Shown: piece after piece, positions 13,951 through 26,400 of the stretch
Numbering within the stretch: position 1 is the stretch's first letter
Layout of the letters: every line of letters starts with the position of its first letter
Assembly (NCBI GenBank): GCA_020631735.1
Contig: CM036223.1
Span: forward strand, 12,153,356 to 12,217,355
Direction of reading: 5' to 3'
DNA length: 64,000 bases
Source: Saccharum officinarum
Lineage: Eukaryota > Streptophyta > Magnoliopsida > Poales > Poaceae
Program-made: the position numbers and the translations under genes
Notes under the pieces: model-generated
The model's database searches: none
Told to the model about the DNA's origin: nothing
Seen by the model: only the letters and a program-made list of their open reading frames with translations

Positions 13951-16489
13951 TTTATCCACATCCCGCAGTGGAATCAATGTTTTGGTCAATGCATGGCAAA
14001 GGAAAGGGAACTTTTGGACATGCTTTATTTAAACCGGTGTAGTCTACACACATCCTCCATTTCCCACTCTTTTTCCTAACTAATACGGGATTAGCTAGCC
14101 ACTCGGGATGATGAACCTCCTTGATGAATCCGGCCTCCAACAGTTTGTGTATCTCCTCGCCGATGACCCTGCGCTTCTCCTCATCGAAGCGACGCAGGCA
14201 TTGCTTCACCGGTTTGGATCCGGCCTGGATCTCCAAGGCGTGCTCGGCGACTTCCCTGGGTATGCCTGGCATATCCGAGGGACTCCACGCAAAGATGTCG
14301 ATGTTTGCGCAGAGAAAGTCGACGAGCACTGCTTCCTATTTAGGATCGAGGGTGGCACTGATGCTCAGTGCCTTTCCCTTGGGATCAGTGGGGTCGAGGG
14401 GTACGAGTTTGACATCTTCGGCGGGCTCGAAGCTGCCGGCATGGCGTTTTGGGTCGGGAATCACATTGGCAAGACCATCGAGGTCTGCAGCCGATATCGC
14501 CGACTCCAAAATAGCCTCGCCATGCTCGACGCACTCGACGTCGCACTCGTAGGCATGTTCATACGAGGGCCCTACAGTGATGACACCGTTTGGACCCGGC
14601 ATTTTGAGCTTGAGGTAGGTGTAGTTCGGGATCGCCATGAATCGGGCGTAGCATGGGTGTCCCAGGATAGCGTGGTACATTCCACGGAATCCGACCACTT
14701 CAAAAGTGAGAGTCTCCTTTCGGAAGTTGGCCGGTGTGCCAAAACAAACGAGCAGATCGACCCGTCCGAGGGGTTCCGCCTGTTTCCCTGGCACGACTCC
14801 GTGGAAGCCCCCGACGCTAGGTTGGAGGCGCGCTCTCTCGACCCCCAGAAGGTTGAGGGTCTAGGAGTAGATGATGTTGAGGCTGCTTCCACCGTCCATG
14901 AGCACCTTGGTGAGGCATGTGTTGGCGATGACGAGGTCAACAACGAGCGGATAGACTCCTGGGTTGGGGACGTGGTCTGGGTGGTCGTCACGGTCGAAAG
15001 TGATGGCCACCGCAGACCAATCAAGGAAGCGGGGGACTGCCGTTTGTACGGAGAAAACCTCGCGCCGTTCTCGCTTGCGCTGGCGCGCCGAGAGGCGGGT
15101 CGAGGGCCCTCCGTAGATCATGAAGCAGTCGTGGATCTCGGGGAATTCCCCATCCTTGTCGTCGCCTTTAGGGTCCTCCTTCTTGTCGTCCTTCTTAACA
15201 CCGGCACCCCCAAAGTACCTGCGAAGCATATGACAGTCCTCGAGGTTATGGTTAGTAAGTCCCTTGTGGTAGGGACATGGCTCTTTGAGCATTTTGTCGA
15301 AGACGCCCCCGCCGGGGAGGCCTCGAGGCTTTTTGTGCTCGGTAGCAGCGACGAGCTTGTCGGCCGGGGCCTCGAGCTTGCCTTGCTGGCCTTTCTTCTT
15401 CTTGCGGTTGTTCCTCTTGGAGCCCCAGGTGGAGCTCGCGGGATCTTCGACCTTCTGCTCCCCCCTCTCCGGGTCGCCACCAAAGATTGCACCAACCGCC
15501 TCCTCGCCGGCGGCGAAGTTGGTGACAATGTCCATTAACCCATTGGCAGTGAGCAGAGTGTTACGACCCAATTCTCAGACCAACTCTTTACAGGTGGTGC
15601 CAGAGAGGAAGGTCATAATTACGTCGGAGTCAGTGATGTTGGGGAGTTCGGTACGCTGCCAGGAGAAGCGCCGGATGTAATCCCGGAGGGATTCACCTGG
15701 TTTCTGCTTGCATCTCTAGAGGTCCCATGAGTTGCCGGGGCGCATATAGGTCCCCTTGAAATTTCCCTCAAACACCCTCACGAGATCGTCCCAGTCGTGG
15801 ATCTGTCGAGGTGGGAGATCCTCGAGCCAGGATCGGGCGGTGTCGGAGAGGAACAGGGGGAGTTGTTGAATGATGACCCGGTCGTCGGTGGCCCCGCACA
15901 GCTGACATGCCAAGAGGAAATCGGCGAGCCAAAGTTTGGGTTTGGTTTCGCCGTTGTACTTGGTGAGAGTCGTGGGGGAGCGAAACCGAGCCGGGAGCAC
16001 CGTCTCACGGATAGCCTTACTGAAAACCCGAGGACCCGGAGGCTCGGGTGAAGGGCTTCGATCTTCCGAACTATCGTAGCGTCCACCCCTGTGGACGTGG
16101 TAGCCTCGAGCCACGCCGTCACCGTGCTTGCGCGTGCGGCGCTCGACGATGTTGCCACGGGTGTCTCGAGGCTCATGGTCGTTGCTGGTAAGCTCAGGGG
16201 CCAGAGCTACCCGGTTTCGCCGGGCAGGCTCGGGGTGAACCGAGGCCTCTCTCTCCTGTCGGGAGGGCTCGATGATCCGCTCCGAGGCTGCCTCGCGTCG
16301 CCTTGAGGCAGAGCTCTCGGCCTGCTGCATGGCGGCGATCTCGAGGAGTTCTCAGATTTCATCCCGAGCCCGACGGGCATCGGGGTTTGACGGCTCGGGC
16401 ATGTTGCGGAGAAGCATGGCGGCGGCAACGACATTCTGGCTGGCTCGAGCGAAAACCGGGGGGTCGACCATCCGGTCCTCGTCGATGCG
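13951..16489 (-). mobile_element. Tat/Retand-lineage Ty3-gypsy internal fragment (gag-protease-start of RT), no LTRs
   Basis: A 2.5 kb piece of a Ty3-gypsy polyprotein region lying inside satellite DNA. It starts at the gag N-terminus and stops in the first RT motifs. No LTR, PBS or PPT is included, so this is not a normal insertion or a solo LTR. It is flanked by a 32-bp direct repeat of satellite sequence, and short ataaagc microhomology is present at both ends. This suggests capture during break repair rather than integrase-mediated insertion. It is clearly more GC-rich than the surrounding satellite. Confidence 0.85.
13952..14860 (-). pseudogene. Tat-lineage protease-RT linker and RT N-terminus, truncated
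   Basis: This continues the gag-protease frame after the stop at 14861-14863 and contains one more stop at 14336-14338. It includes the connector typical of Tat elements (ILGHPCYARFMAIPNYTYLK) and then the RT fingers region. That region has KKSGKWRMCVDYTGLNKACP and PFPLPCIDQNIDSTAGC, close to the LNKACPKDPFPLP signature of Tat/Retand RTs. It ends in satellite DNA before the catalytic YxDD box, so it cannot give an active enzyme. Confidence 0.82.
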
Positions 16490-16498
16490 ATAAAGCAT
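14864..16498 (-). pseudogene. Tat-lineage gag and protease, broken by in-frame stops
   Basis: Read on the minus strand from an ATG at 16498, which lies inside the flanking satellite duplication. The frame runs through a capsid-like gag with an arginine/glutamate-rich N-terminal part. It continues into a CPYHKGLTNHNLEDC cysteine/histidine motif and then a retropepsin-type site VLMDGGSSLNIIYS near 14870-14910. Stops interrupt it at 16352-16354, 15716-15718 and 15575-15577, with a fourth at 14861-14863. All segments stay in one frame, so decay is by point mutation without frameshift. Lineage assignment rests on the gag style and the linked RT motif. The long open frame on the opposite strand (14108-15538) is its antisense shadow. 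Confidence 0.8.
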
Positions 16499-17132
16499 TG
16501 TTTATTTTGGTGAACTCAAGCAATTCCGTCAAAGATGTCTAGGTTCACCCGTGTTATGAAATGAGTTGGTTGTGACAGGAATGGCACATCTCATGTTAGG
16601 GTGGAGAGCTTACTTGAAGGCAGTATCAATTACATCGTACAACCACACCGTTAAGGTACCGTGATGGCCATGACATCGAAAACAACCGATTCAGATGTCA
16701 TGGCAAATGTAAAACCTTGAGAAACTTGCCTTCTGGAAATGGAATCGAGCTAGTCTTTTATGGCTATAGAACTATAGGCCTCATCCTAGGGAACTTGAGT
16801 TCACAAAAGTGGGTCCCTAGAGACTTTTCTAAAATTAACTTATCATAGGCAACAAAGCAATGTTTGTTTTGGTGAAATCATGCAATTCCGTCAAAGATGG
16901 CTGGGTCCACCCGTGTTATAAAATGAGTTGGTTGTGATAGGAATGGCACATCTAATGTTAGGGTGGAGAGCTTAGATGAAGTCAGTATTAATTATGTCAC
17001 ACAACCAAACCATTAACGTACCGTGATGGCCGCAACACCAGAAACTACCGATTCAGATGTCATGGCAAATGTAAAACCTTAAGAGATTTGCCTTCTGGAC
17101 ATGGAATGAAGCTAGTTTTTTTCATGACTATA

Positions 17133-20100
17133 GAAATATAGGCCTCACCCTAGGGAACCTAAATTGACAAATGTGGGTTATTGGAGATTTTTTTCTAAAA
17201 ATAACTTATCATAGGCAACAAAGCAGTGTTTGTTTCGGTGAAATAATGCAATTCTATCAAAGATGTCTGGCTCTACCCGTGTTATGAAATCGGTTGGTTG
17301 TGATAGGAATGACACATCTCATGTTAGGGTGGAGGGCTTTGATGAAGTTATTATCAACTACGTCACACAATCACATAGTTAATATACCGTGATGGCCGCG
17401 ACACTAGGACTGCCGATGCATATGTTGTGGCAAATGTAAAACCTTGAGAACTTTGCCTTCTGGACAAGGAATCAAGCTAGTTTTTTTCATGGTTGTAGAA
17501 CTACAAGCCTCACCCTAGGAAACCTAAATTGGCCAAAGTGGATCCCTGTAGACTTTTCTAAAAATAACTTATCATAGGCAATAAAGTAGTGTTTATTTTG
17601 GTGAAATCAAGCAATTTCGTCAAAGATGTCTGGGTTCACCCATGTTATGAAACTAGTTGGTTGTGACAGGAATGGCACATCTCATGTTAGGGTGGAGAGC
17701 TTACATGAAGGCAGTATCAATTACGTCGTACAACCATGCCGTTAAGGTACCGTGATGGCCGTGACATCGAAAACAGCCGATTCAGATGTCGTGGCAAATG
17801 TAAAACCTTGAGAAACTTGCCTTCTTGAAATGGAATCGAGCTAGTTTTTTTTATGGCTATAGAACTATAGGCCTCATCCTAGGGAACCTGAGTTCACAAA
17901 AGTGGGTCCCTAGAGACTTTTCTAAAATTAACTTATCATAGGCAACAAAGCAGTGTTTGTTTTGGTGAAATCATGCAATTTCGTCAAAGATGTCTGGGTC
18001 CACCCGTGTTATAAAATGAGTTGGTTGTGATAGGAATGGAACATCTCATGTTAGGGTGGGGAGCTTAGATGAAGTTAGTATCAATTATGTCGCACAACCA
18101 CACCGTTAAGGTACCGTGATGGCCGCAACACCAGAAATTGCCGATTCAGATGTCATGGCAAATGTAAAATCTTAAGAAATTTGCCTTCTAGACATGGAAT
18201 CAAGCTAGTTTTTTTCATTACTATAGAGCTATAGGCCTCACCCTACGGAGCCTAAACTGGCAAAAGTGGGTTATTAGAGATTTTTTCTAAAAATAACTTA
18301 TCATAGGCAACAAAGCAGTGTTTGTTTCGGTGAAATAATGCAATTCCATCAAAGATGTCTGGCTCCACCCATGTTATGAAATGGGTTGGTTGTGATAGGA
18401 ATGACACATCTCATGTTAGGGTGGAGAGCTTTGATGAAGTTATTATCAACTACGTCACACAATCACGTAGTTAAGATACCGTGATGGCCGCGACACTAGG
18501 ATTGCTGATGCATATGTTGTGGCAAATGTAAAACCTTGAGAAACTTGCCTTCTGGAAATGGAATCGAGCTAGTTTTTTTATGGCTATAGAACTATAGGCC
18601 TCATCCTAGGGAACTTGAGTTCACAAAAGTGGGTCCCTAGAGACTGTTCTAAAATTAACTTATCATAGGCAACAAAGCAGTGTTTGTTTTGGTGAAATCA
18701 TGCAATTCCGTCAAAGATGGCTGGGTCCACCCGTGTTATAAAATGAGTTGGTTGTGATAGGAATGGCACATCTCATGTTAGGGTGGAGAGCTTAGATGAA
18801 GTTAGTATCAATTATGTCGCACAACCACACCGTTAAGGTACCGTGATGGCCGTAACACCGGAAACTGTCGATTCAGATGTCATGGCAAATATAAAACCTT
18901 AAGAAATTTGCCTTCTGGACATGGAATCAAGCTAGTTTTTTTCATGACTATAGAACTATAGGCCTCACCCTAGGGAACCTAAATTGACAAATGTGGGTTA
19001 TTGGAGATTTTTTTCTAAAAATAACTTATCATAGGCAACAAAGCAGTGTTTGTTTCGGTGAAATAATGCAATTCTATCAAAGATGTCTGGCTCTACCCGT
19101 GTTATGAAATCGGTTGGTTGTGATAGGAATGACACATCTCATGTTAGGGTGGAGGGCTTTGATGAAGTTATTATCAACTACGTCACACAATCACATAGTT
19201 AATATACCGTGATGGCCGCGACACTAGGACTGCCGATGCATATGTTGTGGCAAATGTAAAACCTTGAGAACTTTGCCTTCTGGACAAGGAATCAAGCTAG
19301 TTTTTTTCATGGTTGTAGAACTACAAGCCTCACCCTAGGAAACCTAAATTGGCCAAAGTGGATCCCTGTAGACTTTTCTAAAAATAACTTATCATAGGCA
19401 ATAAAGTAGTGTTTATTTTGGTGAAATCAAGCAATTTCGTCAAAGATGTCTGGGTTCACCCATGTTATGAAACTAGTTGGTTGTGACAGGAATGGCACAT
19501 CTCATGTTAGGGTGGAGAGCTTACATGAAGGCAGTATCAATTACGTCGTACAACCATGCCGTTTAGGTACCGTGATGGCCGTGACATCGAAAACAGCCGA
19601 TTCAGATGTCGTGGCAAATGTAAAACCTTGAGAAACTTGCCTTCTTGAAATGGAATCGAGCTAGTTTTTTTATGGCTATAGAACTATAGGCCTCATCCTA
19701 GGGAACCTGAGTTCACAAAAGTGGGTCCCTAGAGACTTTTCTAAAATTAACTTATCATAGGCAACAAAGCAGTGTTTGTTTTGGTGAAATCATGCAATTT
19801 CGTCAAAGATGTCTGGGTCCACCCGTGTTATAAAATGAGTTGGTTGTGATAGGAATGGAACATCTCATGTTAGGGTGGGGAGCTTAGATGAAGTTAGTAT
19901 CAATTATGTCGCACAACCACACCGTTAAGGTACCGTGATGGCCGCAACACCAGAAATTGCCGATTCAGATGTCATGGCAAATGTAAAATCTTAAGAAATT
20001 TGCCTTCTAGACATGGAATCAAGCTAGTTTTTTTCATTACTATAGAGCTATAGGCCTCACCCTACGGAGCCTAAACTGGCAAAAGTGGGTTATTAGAGAT

Positions 20101-22115
20101 TTTTTCTAAAAATAACTTATCATAGGCAACAAAGCAGTGTTTGTTTCGGTGAAATAATGCAATTCCATCAAAGATGTCTGGCTCCACCCATGTTATGAAA
20201 TGGGTTGGTTGTGATAGGAATGACACATCTCATGTTAGGGTGGAGAGCTTTGATGAAGTTATTATCAACTACGTCACACAATCACGTAGTTAAGATACCG
20301 TGATGGCCGCGACACTAGGATTGCTGATGCATATGTTGTGGCAAATGTAAAACCTTGAGAAACTTGCCTTCTGGAAATGGAATCGAGCTAGTTTTTTTAT
20401 GGCTATAGAACTATAGGCCTCATCCTAGGGAACTTGAGTTCACAAAAGTGGGTCCCTAGAGACTGTTCTAAAATTAACTTATCATAGGCAACAAAGCAGT
20501 GTTTGTTTTGGTGAAATCATGCAATTCCGTCAAAGATGGCTGGGTCCACCCGTGTTATAAAATGAGTTGGTTGTGATAGGAATGGCACATCTCATGTTAG
20601 GGTGGAGAGCTTAGATGAAGTTAGTATCAATTATGTCGCACAACCACACCGTTAAGGTACCGTGATGGCCGTAACACCGGAAACTGTCGATTCAGATGTC
20701 ATGGCAAATATAAAACCTTAAGAAATTTGCCTTCTGGACATGGAATCAAGCTAGTTTTTTTCATGACTATAGAACTATAGGCCTCACCCTAGGGAACCTA
20801 AATTGACAAATGTGGGTTATTGGAGATTTTTTTCTAAAAATAACTTATCATAGGCAACAAAGCAGTGTTTGTTTCGGTGAAATAATGCAATTCTATCAAA
20901 GATGTCTGGCTCTACCCGTGTTATGAAATCGGTTGGTTGTGATAGGAATGACACATCTCATGTTAGGGTGGAGGGCTTTGATGAAGTTATTATCAACTAC
21001 GTCACACAATCACATAGTTAATATACCGTGATGGCCGCGACACTAGGACTGCCGATGCATATGTTGTGGCAAATGTAAAACCTTGAGAACTTTGCCTTCT
21101 GGACAAGGAATCAAGCTAGTTTTTTTCATGGTTGTAGAACTACAAGCCTCACCCTAGGAAACCTAAATTGGCCAAAGTGGATCCCTGTAGACTTTTCTAA
21201 AAATAACTTATCATAGGCAATAAAGTAGTGTTTATTTTGGTGAAATCAAGCAATTTCGTCAAAGATGTCTGGGTTCACCCATGTTATGAAACTAGTTGGT
21301 TGTGACAGGAATGGCACATCTCATGTTAGGGTGGAGAGCTTACATGAAGGCAGTATCAATTACGTCGTACAACCATGCCGTTTAGGTACCGTGATGGCCG
21401 TGACATCGAAAACAGCCGATTCAGATGTCGTGGCAAATGTAAAACCTTGAGAAACTTGCCTTCTTGAAATGGAATCGAGCTAGTTTTTTTATGGCTATAG
21501 AACTATAGGCCTCATCCTAGGGAACCTGAGTTCACAAAAGTGGGTCCCTAGAGACTTTTCTAAAATTAACTTATCATAGGCAACAAAGCAGTGTTTGTTT
21601 TGGTGAAATCATGCAATTTCGTCAAAGATGTCTGGGTCCACCCGTGTTATAAAATGAGTTGGTTGTGATAGGAATGGAACATCTCATGTTAGGGTGGGGA
21701 GCTTAGATGAAGTTAGTATCAATTATGTCGCACAACCACACCGTTAAGGTACCGTGATGGCCGCAACACCAGAAATTGCCGATTCAGATGTCATGGCAAA
21801 TGTAAAATCTTAAGAAATTTGCCTTCTAGACATGGAATCAAGCTAGTTTTTTTCATTACTATAGAGCTATAGGCCTCACCCTACGGAGCCTAAACTGGCA
21901 AAAGTGGGTTATTAGAGATTTTTTCTAAAAATAACTTATCATAGGCAACAAAGCAGTGTTTGTTTCGGTGAAATAATGCAATTCCATCAAAGATGTCTGG
22001 CTCCACCCATGTTATGAAATGGGTTGGTTGTGATAGGAATGACACATCTCATGTTAGGGTGGAGATCTTTGATGAAGTTATTATCAACTACGTCACACAA
22101 TCACGTAGTTAAGAT
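17133..22115. repeat. 1819-bp higher-order repeat, about 2.7 tandem copies (pentamer Z-X-Y/Z-X-Y)
   Basis: Within array 1 the sequence repeats at 1819-1820 bp. Landmarks at 17937, 18302 and 18664 recur at 19756, 20121 and 20483, and again (first two) at 21575 and 21940. By eye the only differences between the first two copies are one base (gttaagg versus gtttagg) and one T in a T-run. The copies depart from each other after about 22063 and fully by 22115. The pentamer lacks one Z monomer: the one starting at 18302 begins as Y and ends as Z, as expected from unequal crossing-over between Y and Z followed by amplification. Confidence 0.88.
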
Positions 22116-23456
22116 ACCATGATGGCCGCGACACTAGGACTGCCGATGCATATGTTGTGGCAAATGTAAAACCTTGAGAACTTTGCCTTCTGGACAAGGA
22201 ATCAAGCTAGTTTTTTTCATGGTTGTAGAACTATAGGCCTCACCCTAGGAAACCGAAATTGGGCAAAGTTGATCCCTAGAGACTTTTCTAAAAATAACTT
22301 ATCATAGGCAATAAAGCAGTGTTTATTTTGGTGAAATCAAGCAATTCCGTCAAAGATGTCTGGGTTCACCCGTGTTATGAAATGAGTTGGTTGTGATAGG
22401 AATGACACATCTCATGTTAGTGTGGAGAGCTTACTTGAAGGTAGTATCAATTACGTCATACAGCCACGCCGTTATGGTACCGCGATGGCCGTGACATCGA
22501 AAACAGCCGATTCAGATGTCGTGGCAAATGTAAAACCTTGAGAAACTTGCCTTCTAGAAATGAAATTGAGCTAGTTTTTTTATGGCTATAGAACTATAGG
22601 CCTCATCCTAGGGAACTTGAGTTCACAAAAGTGGGTCCCTAGAGACTTTTCTAAAATTATCTTATCATAGGCAACAAAGCAGTGTTTGTTTTGGTGAAAT
22701 CACGCAATTTCGTCAAAGATGTCTGGGTCCACCCGTTTTATGAAATGAGTTGGTTGTGATAGGAATGGCACATCTCATATTAGGGTGGAGAGCTTAGATG
22801 AAGTCAGTATCAATTATGTCACACAACCACACCGTTAAGGTACCATGATGGCCCCAACACCAGAAACTATTGATTCAGATGTCATGGCAAATATAAAACC
22901 TTAAGAAATTTGCCTTCTGGACATGGAATGAAGCTAGTTTTTTTGACTATAGAACTATAGGCGTCACCCTAGGGAACCTAAATTGGCAAAAGTGGGTTAT
23001 TGGAGATTTTTTCTAAAAATAACTTATCATAGGCAACAAAGCAGTGTTTGTTTCGGTGAAATAATGCAATTCCATCAAAGATGTCTGGCTCTACCCGTGT
23101 TATGAAATGGGTTGGTTGTGATAGGAATGACACAACTCATGTTAGGGTGGAGGGCTTTGATGAAGTTATTATCAACTACGTCATGCAATCACATAGTTAA
23201 TATACCGTGATGGCCGCGACACTAGGACTGCCGATGCATATGTTGTGGCAAATGTAAAACCTTGAGAACTTTGCCTTCTGGACAAGGAATCAAGCTAGTT
23301 TTTTTCATGGTTGTAGAACTACATGCCTCACCCTAGGAAACCTAAATTGGCCAAAGTGGATCCCTGTAGACTTTTCTAAAAATAACTTATCATAGGCAAT
23401 AAAGTAGTGTTTATTTTGGTGAAATCAAGCAATTTCGTCAAAGATGTCTGGGTTCA

Positions 23457-23461
23457 CCCGT
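23457..23461. repeat. CCCGT, left candidate target-site duplication
   Basis: Satellite bases CCCGT directly precede the LTR start at 23462 and recur at 55698-55702 directly after the LTR end at 55697. Both lie at the same phase of a Z-type monomer (ttcaCCCGT / CCCGTgttatg). This is the 5-bp duplication length usual for Ty3/gypsy elements. Confidence 0.6.
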
Positions 23462-26400
23462 TGTAACAGAACCGTCCAAATTATAAGAGCACAAGTACAA
23501 AAACAATCACCGAAATGATCAAATTCTCGCACTTGAGCCCATATAATTCCGGTAGTCCAATGAAATCACGAGGGATTTCAAACCAACCAACATACAAGCC
23601 AAGATCGTAGTGATTCAACATAACAAGTCACATGTTACAATCATTTCACAAGTAATTCAATATACATCGGAGTTCAACAAAGTTATTACAACTTAAGTTC
23701 AAAAGTAGCGGAAGCAAAGTAATTTGAAACTAACAACACCCTTATTTCAAATACATGCCAGTACCACGGTCGACTTCCAACCAAAAGCATTAGAGATAAG
23801 GTAAATAAGAAGGATCATGCCCGTGATCACACTCCGCCTCTACGGCAGGAGCCAACCAACTCTTGCAGTCGCGATGATACATCATAGCCTGCAACAAGTG
23901 GGGATAAAACCCTAAGTACGACAAAGTACTCAGCTAGACTTACCCGTCAGAAACCAGAAATAAGGTGACACCAAGGATCATGCAAGGCTGATATGAAGTG
24001 GGGCTAGCTTGACAACATTTTGCATAAAAGCTTAATATAGATGATCAATCATTAATGCTTAAGCATCAAGTAAATTATCATTAACCTGTCATCTATATTA
24101 GCACCTGTACTAGAGCACTCACTTTATTAGGAGCAAACAATATTAACCATAGCAGGTATAAATTGAGGCAACCTTTCCATCGTGATCCAATTAACCATCC
24201 GTTCAATTTAATGGAATCTACGTTGCTGCTGCTCAAGTCAAGTGCTCACTAACTGGGAGCGACGGCGATTCAAATCGAATTCCTATCCAGCTGGAGGGGT
24301 ATTTCTAACACTCACCGTGCAGACCCCTGCCAGGGTCGCACAGGCCACCTTTTCATATGATTCAGGAATCGCGGGTCCGAATGATGTCGCGACCCCAAGG
24401 GCGACACTCTGCCAGGTGATAGGGACTCTAACCCCCCCTTGGTCTCATGCCAATGTCCCCAAGCACATCCTTTCTCTCCTCCAAGAAGCAACCTACCATT
24501 CGATTCCCGGCCTGAATCACATTACTCGGCTTCGCGGTCGGAACGACTTATCCGGCCAACTAAGTGTTAGACTGCGTTCAACATGACTCAAGGACGTACA
24601 GCGACTCGGTCCTTAAACGACTCAGACAGGGATAGATCTACACCCAAGACCTCCATGCCTTGTTGCTTCACTATCGTCATCCCGCCCGGTCTCATTTCAT
24701 TTTATTAACACATGGTTCCATTCCACGATAGCAAATATAGCCAACCGTGCCATATATGAATATCCCTATATCTCGCAGGTGACAGGAAATCACCTGACTT
24801 CTACCACTTAAAGCAGGGCTAATCATCTACTCGATCCTAGTCTATGTAGGATTCAAGGATTCATATATCTGGACAAGGAATGATATAATGCAGCAAGGTT
24901 TTCAACCAACTCCTATCACTTAATGCAACAATACTTATAACATGTATAGAATTAATTGCTTTGAAGGTAGGAGGCTTATAATGCTCCAGGGCTTGCCTGG
25001 GATCCGACTCAAGTTAGAGTATGTCAGATGAATTCACTTGGCGAGCATCCTCCAATCTAGCACTCGTCCGGTCCTTCTACCTTCGGGATGGATCCACCAA
25101 ACACCGTCTTCGGGTTTGGCTCCAACGGCATTTACTTCACATGTTTCTGCTAGCGTACCTATATGAGATGCAAGATGCAAGACCCAAGGTTTCACAAGAT
25201 CTCAGGTGTAAGAACTTAACTACCCTCAAAGACATAAGTCACACTTAATAATATACAAGCAAACAACTATAATTGAAATTTATCCCTTTTCTGGACAAGC
25301 AACAATAGCTTCATAATTCAATCATATCTGGAGTTTTATAAATCCAAATGACTTGAAAGAAGACATTATGGAAAGCTTATGAAATTCTCTACATTTCATT
25401 TATAATCATCATAGCATGATTCCAAAGTTTAACATGTCGAATTTACATAAACACAGCAACTGGTCTAACAAGACAGAGAGCAAGCAATTCTGTAACCCAA
25501 CTTTAAACAGCTATAACTCCTAAACCACATGGCCAAATGCCACCAAATTTTAACAGCAGCTAGATATATACATTATCTACAACTTTTGTATAAATAAGTT
25601 TTACAATAGAGCACACTATCATGAAGAACTTTGCTAAGTTCCCAGATCTGTCCAGAAACCATATTGGCAAGAAAATAATTATTAACTTATGTTGCAAGTA
25701 CATAATTAGGTAAAACAAACTTTACCAACATTTCATATATGACTAATGAACACCAGAAAACATAGTGTCAATTACTAAATAAATTCTTTTAATACATTTT
25801 CTTAATTTATTTAGATAATTAGGTGGAATTATGACTACATCATAAAGATGCTCAATAAATTCTACCAAAATTACAAAGGCCTACACATGCTCCCAAAAGT
25901 CTACTATCCAAATTTGAAACCATTTGGACATGTATAACAACCTCTATGAAAAAGACAAATGGCTATAGCAATAAATCATGTGAGAGCAAGTTAATTCAAA
26001 AACTCCATATTTTCTGTGAACACAAGGCCATATTATGAATCAATATGATAGAGAAACATCATACTAAGGTAATGGAACAACATTTTCTATTTTATCATTT
26101 ATATATTATTTATAAGCTATTTATCAAGATATAAACAAGTTAAATCAATAACTTGAGCATACAGTAAGCAATGGCCATGAAATTTGTACCACAGTACGTC
26201 CATAGCATGAAAATCCTACCATAAAAATTTCACATCAATTGAAGCATCACAACTCAAGATATAAAAATAACAAGAAAAACAAGCATTTATTTTTCATTTA
26301 ACAAGATCTAAGTCAAAACATCCTGAAACTCGAAACAACCTATAAGTTTTTATATTTTTTCTTAGATAGTGCATATTACTAGAAGACCAACAAAATTGGA

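Larger units (their letters stand above)
16490..23461. repeat. Satellite array 1: about 364-bp monomers in X-Y-Z order, about 19 copies
   Basis: The landmark cataggc recurs at 16844, 17210, 17573, 17937, 18302, 18664, 19030, 19393, 19756, 20121, 20483, 20849, 21212, 21575, 21940, 22303, 22666, 23028 and 23391, a spacing of 362-366 bp. Three monomer types alternate. X has gaaatcatgcaattccg and gggtccaccc. Y has cggtgaaataatgcaattc and tggctc(c/t)accc. Z has gaaatcaagcaattccg and gggttcaccc. The array is cut at 23461 inside a Z monomer by the LTR that begins at 23462. The short ORFs in it are identical only because the monomers are. I cannot match it to a named grass satellite by eye. Confidence 0.93.

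Noticed and set aside
14108..15538. A 476-codon open frame on the plus strand
   Set aside because: It is antisense to the Tat-lineage gag-protease-RT fragment, has no recognisable domain, and results from the GC-rich codons of the real minus-strand frame.
19446..21450. Repeated 61-codon ORF (19446-19631 and 21265-21450) as a gene pair
   Set aside because: It is the same piece of a satellite monomer, repeated 1819 bp apart; most other monomers break the frame.
16490..23461. CRISPR-like array
   Set aside because: Repeats of about 364 bp with no spacers in a eukaryotic setting are satellite DNA.
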